Below, in pieces: positions 8,680-15,704 of a stretch of DNA of 28,169 bases (positions are counted from its first letter, which is position 1; every line of letters begins with the position of its first letter). The translations under genes and the position numbers were made by a program. The notes beneath the pieces were generated by a model that saw only the letters and a program-made list of their open reading frames with translations, had not been told where the DNA came from and searched no databases. The stretch comes from Gemella haemolysans (GTDB lineage Bacteria > Bacillota > Bacilli > Staphylococcales > Gemellaceae). The stretch is from assembly GCF_901873445.1 (NCBI RefSeq), contig NZ_CABFLN010000022.1, positions 1-28,169 on the forward strand, written 5' to 3'.

Positions 8680-8905
8680 ATCCCCAAGCTACCATTCCTT
8701 CTTTTTTAAAATTCCCCGTTACATCGGTAAACCCTTGAAGAAATTGCATCAAATATTTTATATTAAAATTATCAAAAGTATTTTCCTTTACTTCTTTTGA
8801 TTGCGGATTAAAAATTAAAATTTGTTTATTTTCTATCTTTTTTTCTGGATAAATTTCATAATGATAAAATCCATCAACAATTGAAATTAACTTAAATGTC
8901 AACAT
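8678..8905 (-). CDS. Small hypothetical protein
   Basis: Its 75 residues start at ATG 8905, preceded at good distance by GAAGGTG. An upstream GTG at 8920 lacks a ribosome binding site. The protein is soluble in appearance: alternating hydrophobic strands (LTFKLISIVDG, YHYEIYPEK, KQILIFNP), then a helical part with YLMQFLQGF. It has no signal peptide, membrane segment or cysteine. I do not recognise a family. It follows the C39 peptidase gene by about 80 bp on the same strand and ends in a clear terminator, so it is probably the last gene of that transcript. Confidence 0.65.
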   Translation of the reverse strand: MLTFKLISIVDGFYHYEIYPEKKIENKQILIFNPQSKEVKENTFDNFNIKYLMQFLQGFTDVTGNFKKEGMVAWG

Positions 8906-8986
8906 ATTTTTCACCTTCACTTCTTTTTATAATTTTCAATAACAATAGTTTAGATATAGAGAAATGAACATTATCCTCTTAACAAG

Positions 8987-9886
8987 TTATTTTGAGAATT
9001 CCCACATAGCTACAATCTCTGTTTTTAATTCATCATATGACCATTTTTTTAGAGTTCTAGTATAACTATTCGGATCATTAATAATATAATTACCATCCTC
9101 ATCTTTTGCTGTGATTAATATTATATGACCAACTGTTGTAAATTTTCCAGGATGCACAGAAGCAATAATAGGATTCCCTTTATCTAAACTTGCATTTATT
9201 GCTTCTTTGCTTAATGGAACACCTGTTGATTTAACACCATATTCTTTAGCTATATAATCAAAAAAGCTCCATTTTGTTCCTTCATCAGTAAAGTAACCAT
9301 TTGCATCTTCTTTCTCAGCAATACTCTTTGGAGTGATTGATTTATCGTCCAATATCCCTCCTAAAGCCATAGCTACACAAGTTGGACCACATCCCCCAAT
9401 AGCGATATTAGTACCACCAAGTTTATCATATGCCCAACGTTTATCCCATTGTATGTAATAAGGATACTTTCTATCTATATCTACTGTTTGTCCCTGTTCA
9501 AAAGGTGTAGCTTGTTGACCTGCCAAGTAACCAAGAACGTATTGAGTAGCGTCTTTATTATTAGCTAATAACTTTTGTTCTGCTTCAGGAAGATTTTGTC
9601 TTTGTAAATAGATTAATTGACCAATTAAACTTCCATTAGCATTTTGAAGAAGATTTGCCTCTACTCCATTAGGAGTCGTAATAAATGGTGAAGGTTGAAC
9701 AACACCTTGAATTCCATCACGAGCATTTGCTACATTTTCAACTCTAGATTCAGTATTTGTTTTACTGTTTGAAGAATTTTCTAATATTTTATTAGATGAG
9801 AGTTTATTGCTCTCTACAAAAAATAATACTATTGAAAAAATAATTCTTAGTATTATTGAGAGTATCTCTACATACTTTCTCCTCAT
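8987..9886 (-). CDS. Membrane-anchored C39-like (papain-fold) cysteine peptidase
   Basis: The protein has 299 residues. Residues 5-24 form an N-terminal hydrophobic signal or anchor without a lipobox. A Ser/Asn-rich linker follows, and from about 140 a Peptidase_C39_2-type domain. Papain-fold catalytic positions are visible: Gln146 (YIQWDKRW), Cys166 in GGCGPTCVAMAL, His254 in TVGHIILI, and Asp271 in INDPNSY. The enzyme should act outside the membrane on a peptide or protein. No ABC transporter or bacteriocin precursor is nearby, so a bacteriocin-leader role is not supported. Its AGGAG overlaps the end of the EamA transporter gene (12-bp gap), so the two are probably co-transcribed. Substrate unknown. 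Confidence 0.8.
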   Translation of the reverse strand: MRRKYVEILSIILRIIFSIVLFFVESNKLSSNKILENSSNSKTNTESRVENVANARDGIQGVVQPSPFITTPNGVEANLLQNANGSLIGQLIYLQRQNLPEAEQKLLANNKDATQYVLGYLAGQQATPFEQGQTVDIDRKYPYYIQWDKRWAYDKLGGTNIAIGGCGPTCVAMALGGILDDKSITPKSIAEKEDANGYFTDEGTKWSFFDYIAKEYGVKSTGVPLSKEAINASLDKGNPIIASVHPGKFTTVGHIILITAKDEDGNYIINDPNSYTRTLKKWSYDELKTEIVAMWEFSK

Positions 9887-9898
9887 TTTATTACTCCT

Positions 9899-10762
9899 TT
9901 ATTTTGTCTTTCTAACTAAAATTACTCCTACAGAAATAACTATAATATACCCTATTATACTTTGCAAGTCTGGTAACTCATTAAAAAATATAAAACCAAA
10001 AATCCCAGAAAATAGTACCTGAGAATAGTCAAAAACGGAGATATTTTTTGCAGCTGCATATTTATAAGCAAATGTAACACCATATTGACCAATTGTCGCT
10101 GAAGCACCAGCTAATATTAGCATAGATAGTTGATACATTGTCATAACCCTATAATCAAAAATTAGATAAGGTAATAATAATAGAGTAGATAATGTTGAGA
10201 AAAAGAATATAATAAACTCTCCCGACACATTATGAGTACCTAAGTATCTCACACAAGTATATGCAATACCTGAGCAAAAAGCACCTAATAGCGCTGCTAA
10301 TGCACCCATACTAATAAAACCATTCCCACTAGGTTTAATTATAAATCCTACACCTATAAATGCGATAACTATAGCAAACATTTGAAATTTTGTCATTTTT
10401 TCTTTAAAAAATATGTATGACAATATTAAAATTACGAATGGTGATAACTTTTGTATTATAGTTGAGTCTGCTAGACTTATATGAGTTATTGCATAAAAAT
10501 TAAAAACCAATCCTATCGTTCCAAAAACACTACGCGATATCAATACACTCCATGATAATTTACCTTTTGGAAAATTAATTGACTTCCAGTGTTTAATTAA
10601 CGGAATTGATGAAATTCCAACAGCGATAATATTTCTAAAAAAGCCTTTTTGCATAGAAGGTAAATTCCCAGCAAGTTTTATAAATAGTGCCATTAGAGAA
10701 AATCCAAATCCTGCAACAATTATACAAAATATTCCCATTAAAATATTATTTTTTTTATCCAT
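9899..10762 (-). CDS. EamA/DMT family transporter
   Basis: This is an inner-membrane protein of about ten hydrophobic helices built from two EamA repeats, as in RhaT-like drug/metabolite transporters. The second repeat includes FSGIFGFIFFNELPDLQSIIGYIIVI in broken form. I start it at ATG 10762 (287 residues) because TTGGAG lies about nine bases upstream; a more upstream ATG at 10795 lies inside the glycerate kinase gene without a ribosome binding site. The start overlaps the glycerate kinase stop by eight bases (ATGGATAA), implying coupled translation. The substrate cannot be read from sequence; export or uptake of a carboxylate linked to glycerate metabolism is only a guess from context. Confidence 0.85.
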   Translation of the reverse strand: MDKKNNILMGIFCIIVAGFGFSLMALFIKLAGNLPSMQKGFFRNIIAVGISSIPLIKHWKSINFPKGKLSWSVLISRSVFGTIGLVFNFYAITHISLADSTIIQKLSPFVILILSYIFFKEKMTKFQMFAIVIAFIGVGFIIKPSGNGFISMGALAALLGAFCSGIAYTCVRYLGTHNVSGEFIIFFFSTLSTLLLLPYLIFDYRVMTMYQLSMLILAGASATIGQYGVTFAYKYAAAKNISVFDYSQVLFSGIFGFIFFNELPDLQSIIGYIIVISVGVILVRKTK

Positions 10763-11900
10763 TATAAAACTCCAATACTCTAAATATTTGTTCAATTGTC
10801 TCTTCTATATTACTTTTAGCAATACTCTTATCCATAGCAATTTCTAATGGAAGAAATTCTCTTTGAATAGAAAATGAAACATCTACTACTTTTTTATCTT
10901 CATCACTTAAATTAAACAGTTCTTTATCAATAATACTACCAGCCAAGAAAATTACTTTTTTATCATATTTTTTCGCAATTCTAGCCAATTCTATAGGTGC
11001 TTTCCCCATATAACTTTGTCTATCTAATTTTCCTTCTCCAGTTATTAAATAATCAACCTCTTGAATTTTTTGCTCTATGTCTAAGTAGTTAATCATAAAA
11101 CTAGAACCAGATTGAATAGTAGAGGTTAAAAAAGACAAGAATGCAAAACCTAATCCACCTGCAGCTCCACTTCCTTCATAAGATGAATAGTCCGTTCCTA
11201 ACTCCTTTGAAACTAATTTAGCGAAGTTTTCCACTACTTCATCAACTTCTAAAAAGTCTTCTTCTTTTAATCCTTTTTGTTTTGAATATACATAAGTAGC
11301 ACCTTTTTTGCCATATAATGGGCTATTGACATCACTTATTATTGTAAATTTAGCTTTTTCTAACTTTTTATTTTTACAACTATAGTCAATTCTCTCTACT
11401 TTTTCAAGTTCATTTATTCCATGTTGACAAATTTCACCATTTTTACTAACAAATCTTATTCCAAGTTCGCTTAGCATTCCAATACCACAATCATTTGTTG
11501 CGCTACCACCCAAACCTATAATAAAATTTTCAATTCCTTGATCTAATAAATGGGAGATCAATTTTCCTAAACCAGCTGTTGATGTTTTATACGGATCTTT
11601 TTGATCTTCAGTTAGTTGCTTAAGACCAATAACTTCTGCAACTTCAATAACAACTTCTTTAGTTTCAATATTCATTAAATAATTAACATTACATTCATTT
11701 TGAGCAGCATTTATTGTTTTAAAATGTTTCTTTTCAAAGTTTTTAAATAAATTTAAGAAACCATCTCCACCATCAGCAACAACTTCCATTTCTACTTCAT
11801 AATCACTAAATGAATTATTAATTTTTTTTGATATAACTTGCCCTACTTCATAAGAAGATAAAGACCCCTTAAATTCATTAACCGCTACTAAAACTTTCAT
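10755..11900 (-). CDS. Glycerate kinase (GlxK family)
   Basis: Glycerate kinase phosphorylates D-glycerate with ATP to 2- or 3-phosphoglycerate, feeding lower glycolysis. The 381 residues match the glycerate kinase type 1 family: VAVNEFKGSLSS at the N-terminus, VVADGGDGFL (about 41-50), the glycine-rich GLGGSATNDCGIGML, GSGAAGGLGFAF, and ITGEGKLDRQSYMGKAP near the C-terminus. TGGAG lies about ten bases before the ATG. It heads the cluster with the EamA transporter and the C39 peptidase. A TATAAT on the minus strand at 11998-11993 lacks a good -35 partner. Confidence 0.93.
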   Translation of the reverse strand: MKVLVAVNEFKGSLSSYEVGQVISKKINNSFSDYEVEMEVVADGGDGFLNLFKNFEKKHFKTINAAQNECNVNYLMNIETKEVVIEVAEVIGLKQLTEDQKDPYKTSTAGLGKLISHLLDQGIENFIIGLGGSATNDCGIGMLSELGIRFVSKNGEICQHGINELEKVERIDYSCKNKKLEKAKFTIISDVNSPLYGKKGATYVYSKQKGLKEEDFLEVDEVVENFAKLVSKELGTDYSSYEGSGAAGGLGFAFLSFLTSTIQSGSSFMINYLDIEQKIQEVDYLITGEGKLDRQSYMGKAPIELARIAKKYDKKVIFLAGSIIDKELFNLSDEDKKVVDVSFSIQREFLPLEIAMDKSIAKSNIEETIEQIFRVLEFYNG

Positions 11901-12055
11901 CCAATTTCAACTCCACTTACAAAAAATTTATAATCTTTTAGTTAATTTTATCATTAAATAGGTTTAAATTAAAGTTTTAAAATAGAAAATATATTATAAA
12001 AACATTTTCATTGATAAAATTTACACAAATACTTTAAATTTACACTTATTTTTAG

Positions 12056-12061
12056 TATAAT
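12056..12061 (+). promoter_or_regulatory. -10 element upstream of the structured RNA
   Basis: A perfect TATAAT is preceded at 17 bp by TTTAAA (12033-12038), four of six to the -35 consensus. Two 10-bp direct repeats, AAATTTACAC at 12017-12026 and 12036-12045 (19-bp period), lie over and upstream of the -35 region and could be a protein-binding pair. Transcription would begin near 12068 on the plus strand, away from the minus-strand genes on both sides. Confidence 0.5.
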
Positions 12062-12067
12062 AATTAT

Positions 12068-12328
12068 GTAAAGTATTTTTACTTTATATTTAGGGTTAAT
12101 TTTAGAACTCGCTTTTGATTAATTCAAAATAATGCAGTGTTAATTTGTCACCTGTAGAAGCAAACTACTTTTAGTTTTACAATTATAAGTAATCCTCATG
12201 TTTGTGCCAGTAATCTACAGCCAACATTTTAATTATATTAGTTCTTAGAGTTTCTAATTCCCTAAAGTTGTGCTAATATAATAACTGTAAAAAACCACGA
12301 AGTTTACCCCTAAACTCTCGTGGTTTTT
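12068..12328 (+). ncRNA. Putative structured RNA, 6S RNA-like
   Basis: No protein gene fits here, but nested complementary segments fold the region into one long rod: 12089-12095 with 12260-12266 (TTTAGGG/CCCTAAA), 12104-12109 with 12240-12245 (AGAACT/AGTTCT), 12136-12141 with 12223-12228, 12152-12158 with 12214-12220 (CTGTAGA/TCTACAG), 12160-12165 with 12200-12205, and 12166-12170 with 12187-12191. A large internal bubble lies between the second and third stems (12110-12135 against 12229-12239). A plus-strand -10 box precedes it and a good terminator follows at 12289-12328. A rod of about 180 bases with a central bubble is the hallmark of 6S RNA, which binds sigma-A RNA polymerase. The 6S identity is inference from shape; a different small RNA is possible. 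Confidence 0.5.
12289..12328 (+). terminator. Terminator of the structured RNA
   Basis: AAAAACCACGA pairs with TCGTGGTTTTT, with an inner AGTTT/AAACT stem, and a U-rich end on the plus strand. The flanking A-run makes it potentially bidirectional, so it could also back up the ispA terminator. Confidence 0.85.
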
Positions 12329-12345
12329 AAATAAAAAAGAAAATG

Positions 12346-12394
12346 AAATAAATCCCTTATAAAGATACTATTAAACTTTATAAGAGATTTATTT
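12346..12394 (-). terminator. Terminator of the yqhY-nusB-xseA-xseB-ispA operon
   Basis: AAATAAATC plus CTTATAAAG pairs with CTTTATAAG plus GATTTATTT (18 bp with one mismatch). A T-rich tail follows in the minus direction. It begins 22 bp after the ispA stop. Confidence 0.8.
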
Positions 12395-12415
12395 TTTTTG
12401 TTTTGTACTATATAA

Positions 12416-13276
12416 TTATTTATCTCGTTTCAATAAATAATTCGCAAAATCTACTAATAATTTATTATTTAGTTTATTAGCTATATTTATAGCATTTTTA
12501 GTATGTTTTTGAAGTAATTCTTCACATTCTTCAATACCATAGAAGCTTAAATAAGTAATCATATCTTCGTCACTTGGTAGTTTTCCGATTTTTTCAAAAT
12601 CACCATAGTAATCAAGAATATCGTCTTTTATCTGATAAGCTATACCTAATTGTTTCCCAAATTCTTTAACATTATCATAATCACAATGCTTACCAGCTAC
12701 TAAGCAAGCAAAATCCATCGGTAATTCAATTAAACGGCCAGTTTTTAAGCTATGCATTTTTCTTAAATAGTCAGCATCAACATTGTAATTTTTTTGTTTT
12801 ACGTCATATACTTGACCTGCTATCATACCCATAGCACCAGAATAATTGGCGAATTGTTTTATTAATCTAACTTTTAAATCAGGGTTAACATTAGAATCAC
12901 TAAGAACTTCAAACGCTAAAGTAAGCATAGCATCACCAGTAAGTACGGCAAGATCTTGACCAAATACTTTATGATTAGTAAGTTTTCCCCAACGATAATC
13001 ATCATTATCCATTTCTGGTAAATCATCATGTACTAATGAATATGTATGAACTAACTCTATAGCAAGAGCTATATCAAAATACTTAGTATAATCTACTTCA
13101 TAATATTTTAATAAATATAAGAATGATAATGGCCTAATTTTCTTACCATCATTTACCAGCGAATAAGTAATAGATTCTTTTAAAATATCAGGCATATCTA
13201 ATTTTTCAATATATTCTTTAGCGAAACTATTTAATTGATCTTTGTTTTTTTCTATGAAGTTTTTAAAATTATTCAT
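12416..13276 (-). CDS. ispA: Polyprenyl (farnesyl/geranyl) diphosphate synthase IspA
   Basis: IspA condenses DMAPP and IPP to geranyl and farnesyl diphosphate, the precursors of undecaprenyl and quinone side chains. The 286 residues show the first Asp-rich motif in VHDDLPEMDNDD (about 83-94), KIRPLSFLYLL upstream of it, and the second motif in YQIKDDILDYYG. The ATG overlaps the xseB stop by eight bases, implying coupled translation. It is the last gene of the operon, as in Bacillus, where it also follows xseA-xseB. Confidence 0.94.
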   Translation of the reverse strand: MNNFKNFIEKNKDQLNSFAKEYIEKLDMPDILKESITYSLVNDGKKIRPLSFLYLLKYYEVDYTKYFDIALAIELVHTYSLVHDDLPEMDNDDYRWGKLTNHKVFGQDLAVLTGDAMLTLAFEVLSDSNVNPDLKVRLIKQFANYSGAMGMIAGQVYDVKQKNYNVDADYLRKMHSLKTGRLIELPMDFACLVAGKHCDYDNVKEFGKQLGIAYQIKDDILDYYGDFEKIGKLPSDEDMITYLSFYGIEECEELLQKHTKNAINIANKLNNKLLVDFANYLLKRDK

Positions 13277-13469
13277 CTTCTTTGAAATCCTTAGTTAATT
13301 TAGCTACTTCTTTTTCGGCATTGTTGATTAAATCATTACAATTTTTAATTAAATCAATTCCTTGTTTATAACGTTCTAATGAATCTTCTAATGATAATTT
13401 TCCAGATTCTAATTCTGCAACAATTTTTTCTAAATTCATTAAACTTGTTTCAAAATTTTCTTTACTCAT
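13269..13469 (-). CDS. xseB: Exodeoxyribonuclease VII small subunit
   Basis: XseB binds XseA to form exonuclease VII, which degrades single-stranded DNA from both ends. Its 66 residues match the helical-hairpin family: FETSLMNLEKIVAELESG, then LEDSLERYKQGIDLI. This is slightly shorter than usual. The ATG shares one base with the xseA stop (TAATG) and the stop overlaps ispA, so all three are translationally coupled. Confidence 0.93.
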   Translation of the reverse strand: MSKENFETSLMNLEKIVAELESGKLSLEDSLERYKQGIDLIKNCNDLINNAEKEVAKLTKDFKEDE

Positions 13470-14728
13470 TACTTAACTCCTTTATCGGATATATTATTAA
13501 CTTTACATTCTAGACTACCATCAGCAAATTTGACTGAAATGTCATCACCTACTTGTACATTTTTAACTGAAGTAATTTTTTCATCATCTAAAAATGCAAC
13601 TGAATATCCTTTTTTCATAATATTTAGTGGTGAGTTCGCTTCTAATCGATTAACCTCATTAGTAAAGTTTTCTTTAAATCTAGCTAACAAGTCAAATTCT
13701 ATAAACTTATCTTTTGATATTAACAAGTTATTTTTCTTATCCTTAACTAGAATTTTCAAGGATTTACTAAGTTCTCTTTCTAACAACTCAACTGTTTTTC
13801 TATACTCCGTAAATATTTTTGAATAGTTTTTATAGTATGGATTATTTTCGCTATTACTAATTCTATTTTTATAATTTTGAAGAATATAGTTTATAGTATT
13901 TGTTAATTTATCATAATTAAATGATATTCTATTTTTTATATCTTCAATATTTGGCGTTACTAGTTCAGCTGCTGCAGTTGGAGTTGAAGCTCTTCTATCT
14001 GATACAAAATCAGCAAGTGTAGTATCAGTTTCATGTCCTATACCGGTTACAATCGGTGTTCTACAGTTAAATATAGCTCTAATGACTTCTTCAGTATTAA
14101 AACTCCAAAGGTCTTCTATTGATCCTCCACCACGACCTAGTATAATAACATCGTTAGAACCATCATCAGCTAGTTTAATATTCTTAACTATATCTTGTAC
14201 AGAATTCTCACCTTGAACTAGTGTCGAATAAATATTTATTTTAGCTATTGGATAACGACGTTGTATCGTTCTAGTAATATCTTGGACAGCCGCCCCTGTT
14301 TTAGCTGTAACTACAGCTATATTTTGAGAAAAACTAGGTATTTGTTTTTTATATTGAGGTAGAAACAATCCTTCTTTTTCTAACTTTTCTTTCAGTTCTA
14401 AAAATTTTTGATATAATTCACCAATTCTGTCTTTTTTCATATCAGTAACTAAAAGATTATGTTCTCCTCGCGGAAAATAATAGTTAATTTTTGATTTTAT
14501 TAGAACTGTATCTCCATCTTTAAAATCTTTTGATTTTGCCCCGAACCATACTGCATTTATTCTAGTATTTTCGTCTTTTATTGAAAAATATATATTATTG
14601 TTATTGTGAATTTTAAAATTTGAGATTTCACCTTTTATATATATTTCTCCTAAGTATGGATCTAATAAAAACTTTCTCTCAATATATTTATTTAACGCTG
14701 TAACGGTTAGATATGTTATCTCTTCCAT
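13469..14728 (-). CDS. xseA: Exodeoxyribonuclease VII large subunit
   Basis: This is the catalytic subunit of exonuclease VII. The 419 residues have an N-terminal OB-fold (YLTVTALNKYIERKF, GEISNFK, YFSIKD), the catalytic core with VVTAKTGAAVQDI, IILGRGGGSIEDLWSFN and GIGHETDTTLADFVSDRRASTPTAAAE (seen in pieces), then a long coiled-coil region and a C-terminal barrel (SPLNIMKKGYSVAF). AGAGGT precedes the ATG by about nine bases. It lies 13 bp after nusB. Confidence 0.95.
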   Translation of the reverse strand: MEEITYLTVTALNKYIERKFLLDPYLGEIYIKGEISNFKIHNNNNIYFSIKDENTRINAVWFGAKSKDFKDGDTVLIKSKINYYFPRGEHNLLVTDMKKDRIGELYQKFLELKEKLEKEGLFLPQYKKQIPSFSQNIAVVTAKTGAAVQDITRTIQRRYPIAKINIYSTLVQGENSVQDIVKNIKLADDGSNDVIILGRGGGSIEDLWSFNTEEVIRAIFNCRTPIVTGIGHETDTTLADFVSDRRASTPTAAAELVTPNIEDIKNRISFNYDKLTNTINYILQNYKNRISNSENNPYYKNYSKIFTEYRKTVELLERELSKSLKILVKDKKNNLLISKDKFIEFDLLARFKENFTNEVNRLEANSPLNIMKKGYSVAFLDDEKITSVKNVQVGDDISVKFADGSLECKVNNISDKGVK

Positions 14729-14741
14729 CTAACTTTACCTC

Positions 14742-15137
14742 TTATTTTGTTGAATTTTCTACAATTCCTTTTAATACCCCATTGATAAATTTATAACTTT
14801 CATCTTTCTCACTATATTTTTTTGAAAGTTCAACTGCTTCATTGATAGAAACTTTATAAGGAATATCACTATAAAGTATTTCATAAGCTGAAATACGTAG
14901 TATTTGTCTATCCATTTTTGATAGACGCTCTAATTTCCAGTCTTTTAAATTATTAGAAATAACTTCATCAATTTCATCTTTTTTCTCAATTATTTCTGTT
15001 AATGTTTTATTAACATAAATACTAGTTGAAATTTCTTCTTGTTCTAAATCTAATAGTTCAATAAAATCTAATTCAGTATTTTCTACTTGGAATAATATTT
15101 TAAAAACTGCTTCTCTAAGTTCGTGTCTGCTCTTCAT
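14742..15137 (-). CDS. nusB: Transcription antitermination factor NusB
   Basis: NusB binds boxA RNA with NusE (S10) in antitermination of rRNA operons. The 131 residues match the all-helical family: SRHELREAVFKILFQ at the N-terminus, LSKMDRQILRISAYEIL and VSINEAVELSKKYS towards the C-terminus. AGGAG lies eight bases before the ATG. It sits between yqhY and xseA, the order found in many Bacilli without folD. Confidence 0.95.
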   Translation of the reverse strand: MKSRHELREAVFKILFQVENTELDFIELLDLEQEEISTSIYVNKTLTEIIEKKDEIDEVISNNLKDWKLERLSKMDRQILRISAYEILYSDIPYKVSINEAVELSKKYSEKDESYKFINGVLKGIVENSTK

Positions 15138-15151
15138 TTATATCTCCTAAA

Positions 15152-15457
15152 TTAAAAATCAATTCCTAATATATTAACATTAACAGTTTTTGTATTAATT
15201 TCTGTCATGTTGAAAATAGAGTTTCTAACATTTTCTTGAATTTTTCTTGCTGTTTTAGCTACAGAGAATCCTGATTTTAAATTACAATATACATCGATAA
15301 CTAATTCACTTCCAGCAAATTCTAATTCTACTCCACGAGAGTAAACTTTTTTTCCTAATAATTTTGAAACACCTTCTACTTCAGTTGCTGCAATATTTGC
15401 AATAACTTCTAAAGCATTCGGGTTGATTTCTACTTTTCCAAATTTTTTAGTTTCCAT
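15152..15457 (-). CDS. yqhY: Asp23/Gls24 family protein (YqhY-like)
   Basis: The protein has about 101 residues with the Asp23 fold pattern: KVEINPNALEVIANIAATEV, VEGVSKLLGK, then IDVYCNLKSGFSVAKTARKIQ and VNVNILGIDF. In B. subtilis YqhY is linked to control of acetyl-CoA carboxylase, and the gene lies next to nusB there too; that function is not shown by the sequence. I prefer ATG 15457, eight bases after GGAGG, over ATG 15463, which is only two bases from it. First gene of the operon. Confidence 0.88.
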   Translation of the reverse strand: METKKFGKVEINPNALEVIANIAATEVEGVSKLLGKKVYSRGVELEFAGSELVIDVYCNLKSGFSVAKTARKIQENVRNSIFNMTEINTKTVNVNILGIDF

Positions 15458-15535
15458 TTTCATTTCCTCCGAAATTATATTTAATACTAGTATAATCTAA
15501 TATTAAATTATTATTTGTCCATAATAATCCTATTA

Positions 15536-15544
15536 ATTATACCA
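15536..15544 (-). promoter_or_regulatory. Extended -10 promoter of the yqhY operon
   Basis: The minus strand reads TGGTATAAT, an extended -10 element (TGnTATAAT) about 80 bp before yqhY. It belongs to an 18-bp block, TTGAAAATATGGTATAAT (15553-15536), found identically upstream of dnaX. No good -35 box is present. Confidence 0.6.
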
Positions 15545-15558
15545 TATTTTCAAGAAAA

Positions 15559-15617
15559 AAGGGAGAGATTACCTTAAAAATAGTTAATCGTTAAAACTAC
15601 TTTTCAGATAGTCCCTT
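15559..15617 (-). terminator. Probable terminator of the AlbA_2 gene
   Basis: AAGGGA pairs with TCCCTT at the base, and an inner stem (AAAAgTAGTT with AACTAtTTTT) closes the loop. In the minus direction a run of T follows (complement of 15554-15560). It lies about 90 bp after the stop at 15705 and just before the yqhY promoter. Confidence 0.5.
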
Positions 15618-15704
15618 CCAATTTTATTGTATAATTTTGAAAAAATTCCTTTCGAGCAACTAAAATTTTTTCCCAAACTTTAAATACTTCTTTTATAATA
15701 AATA

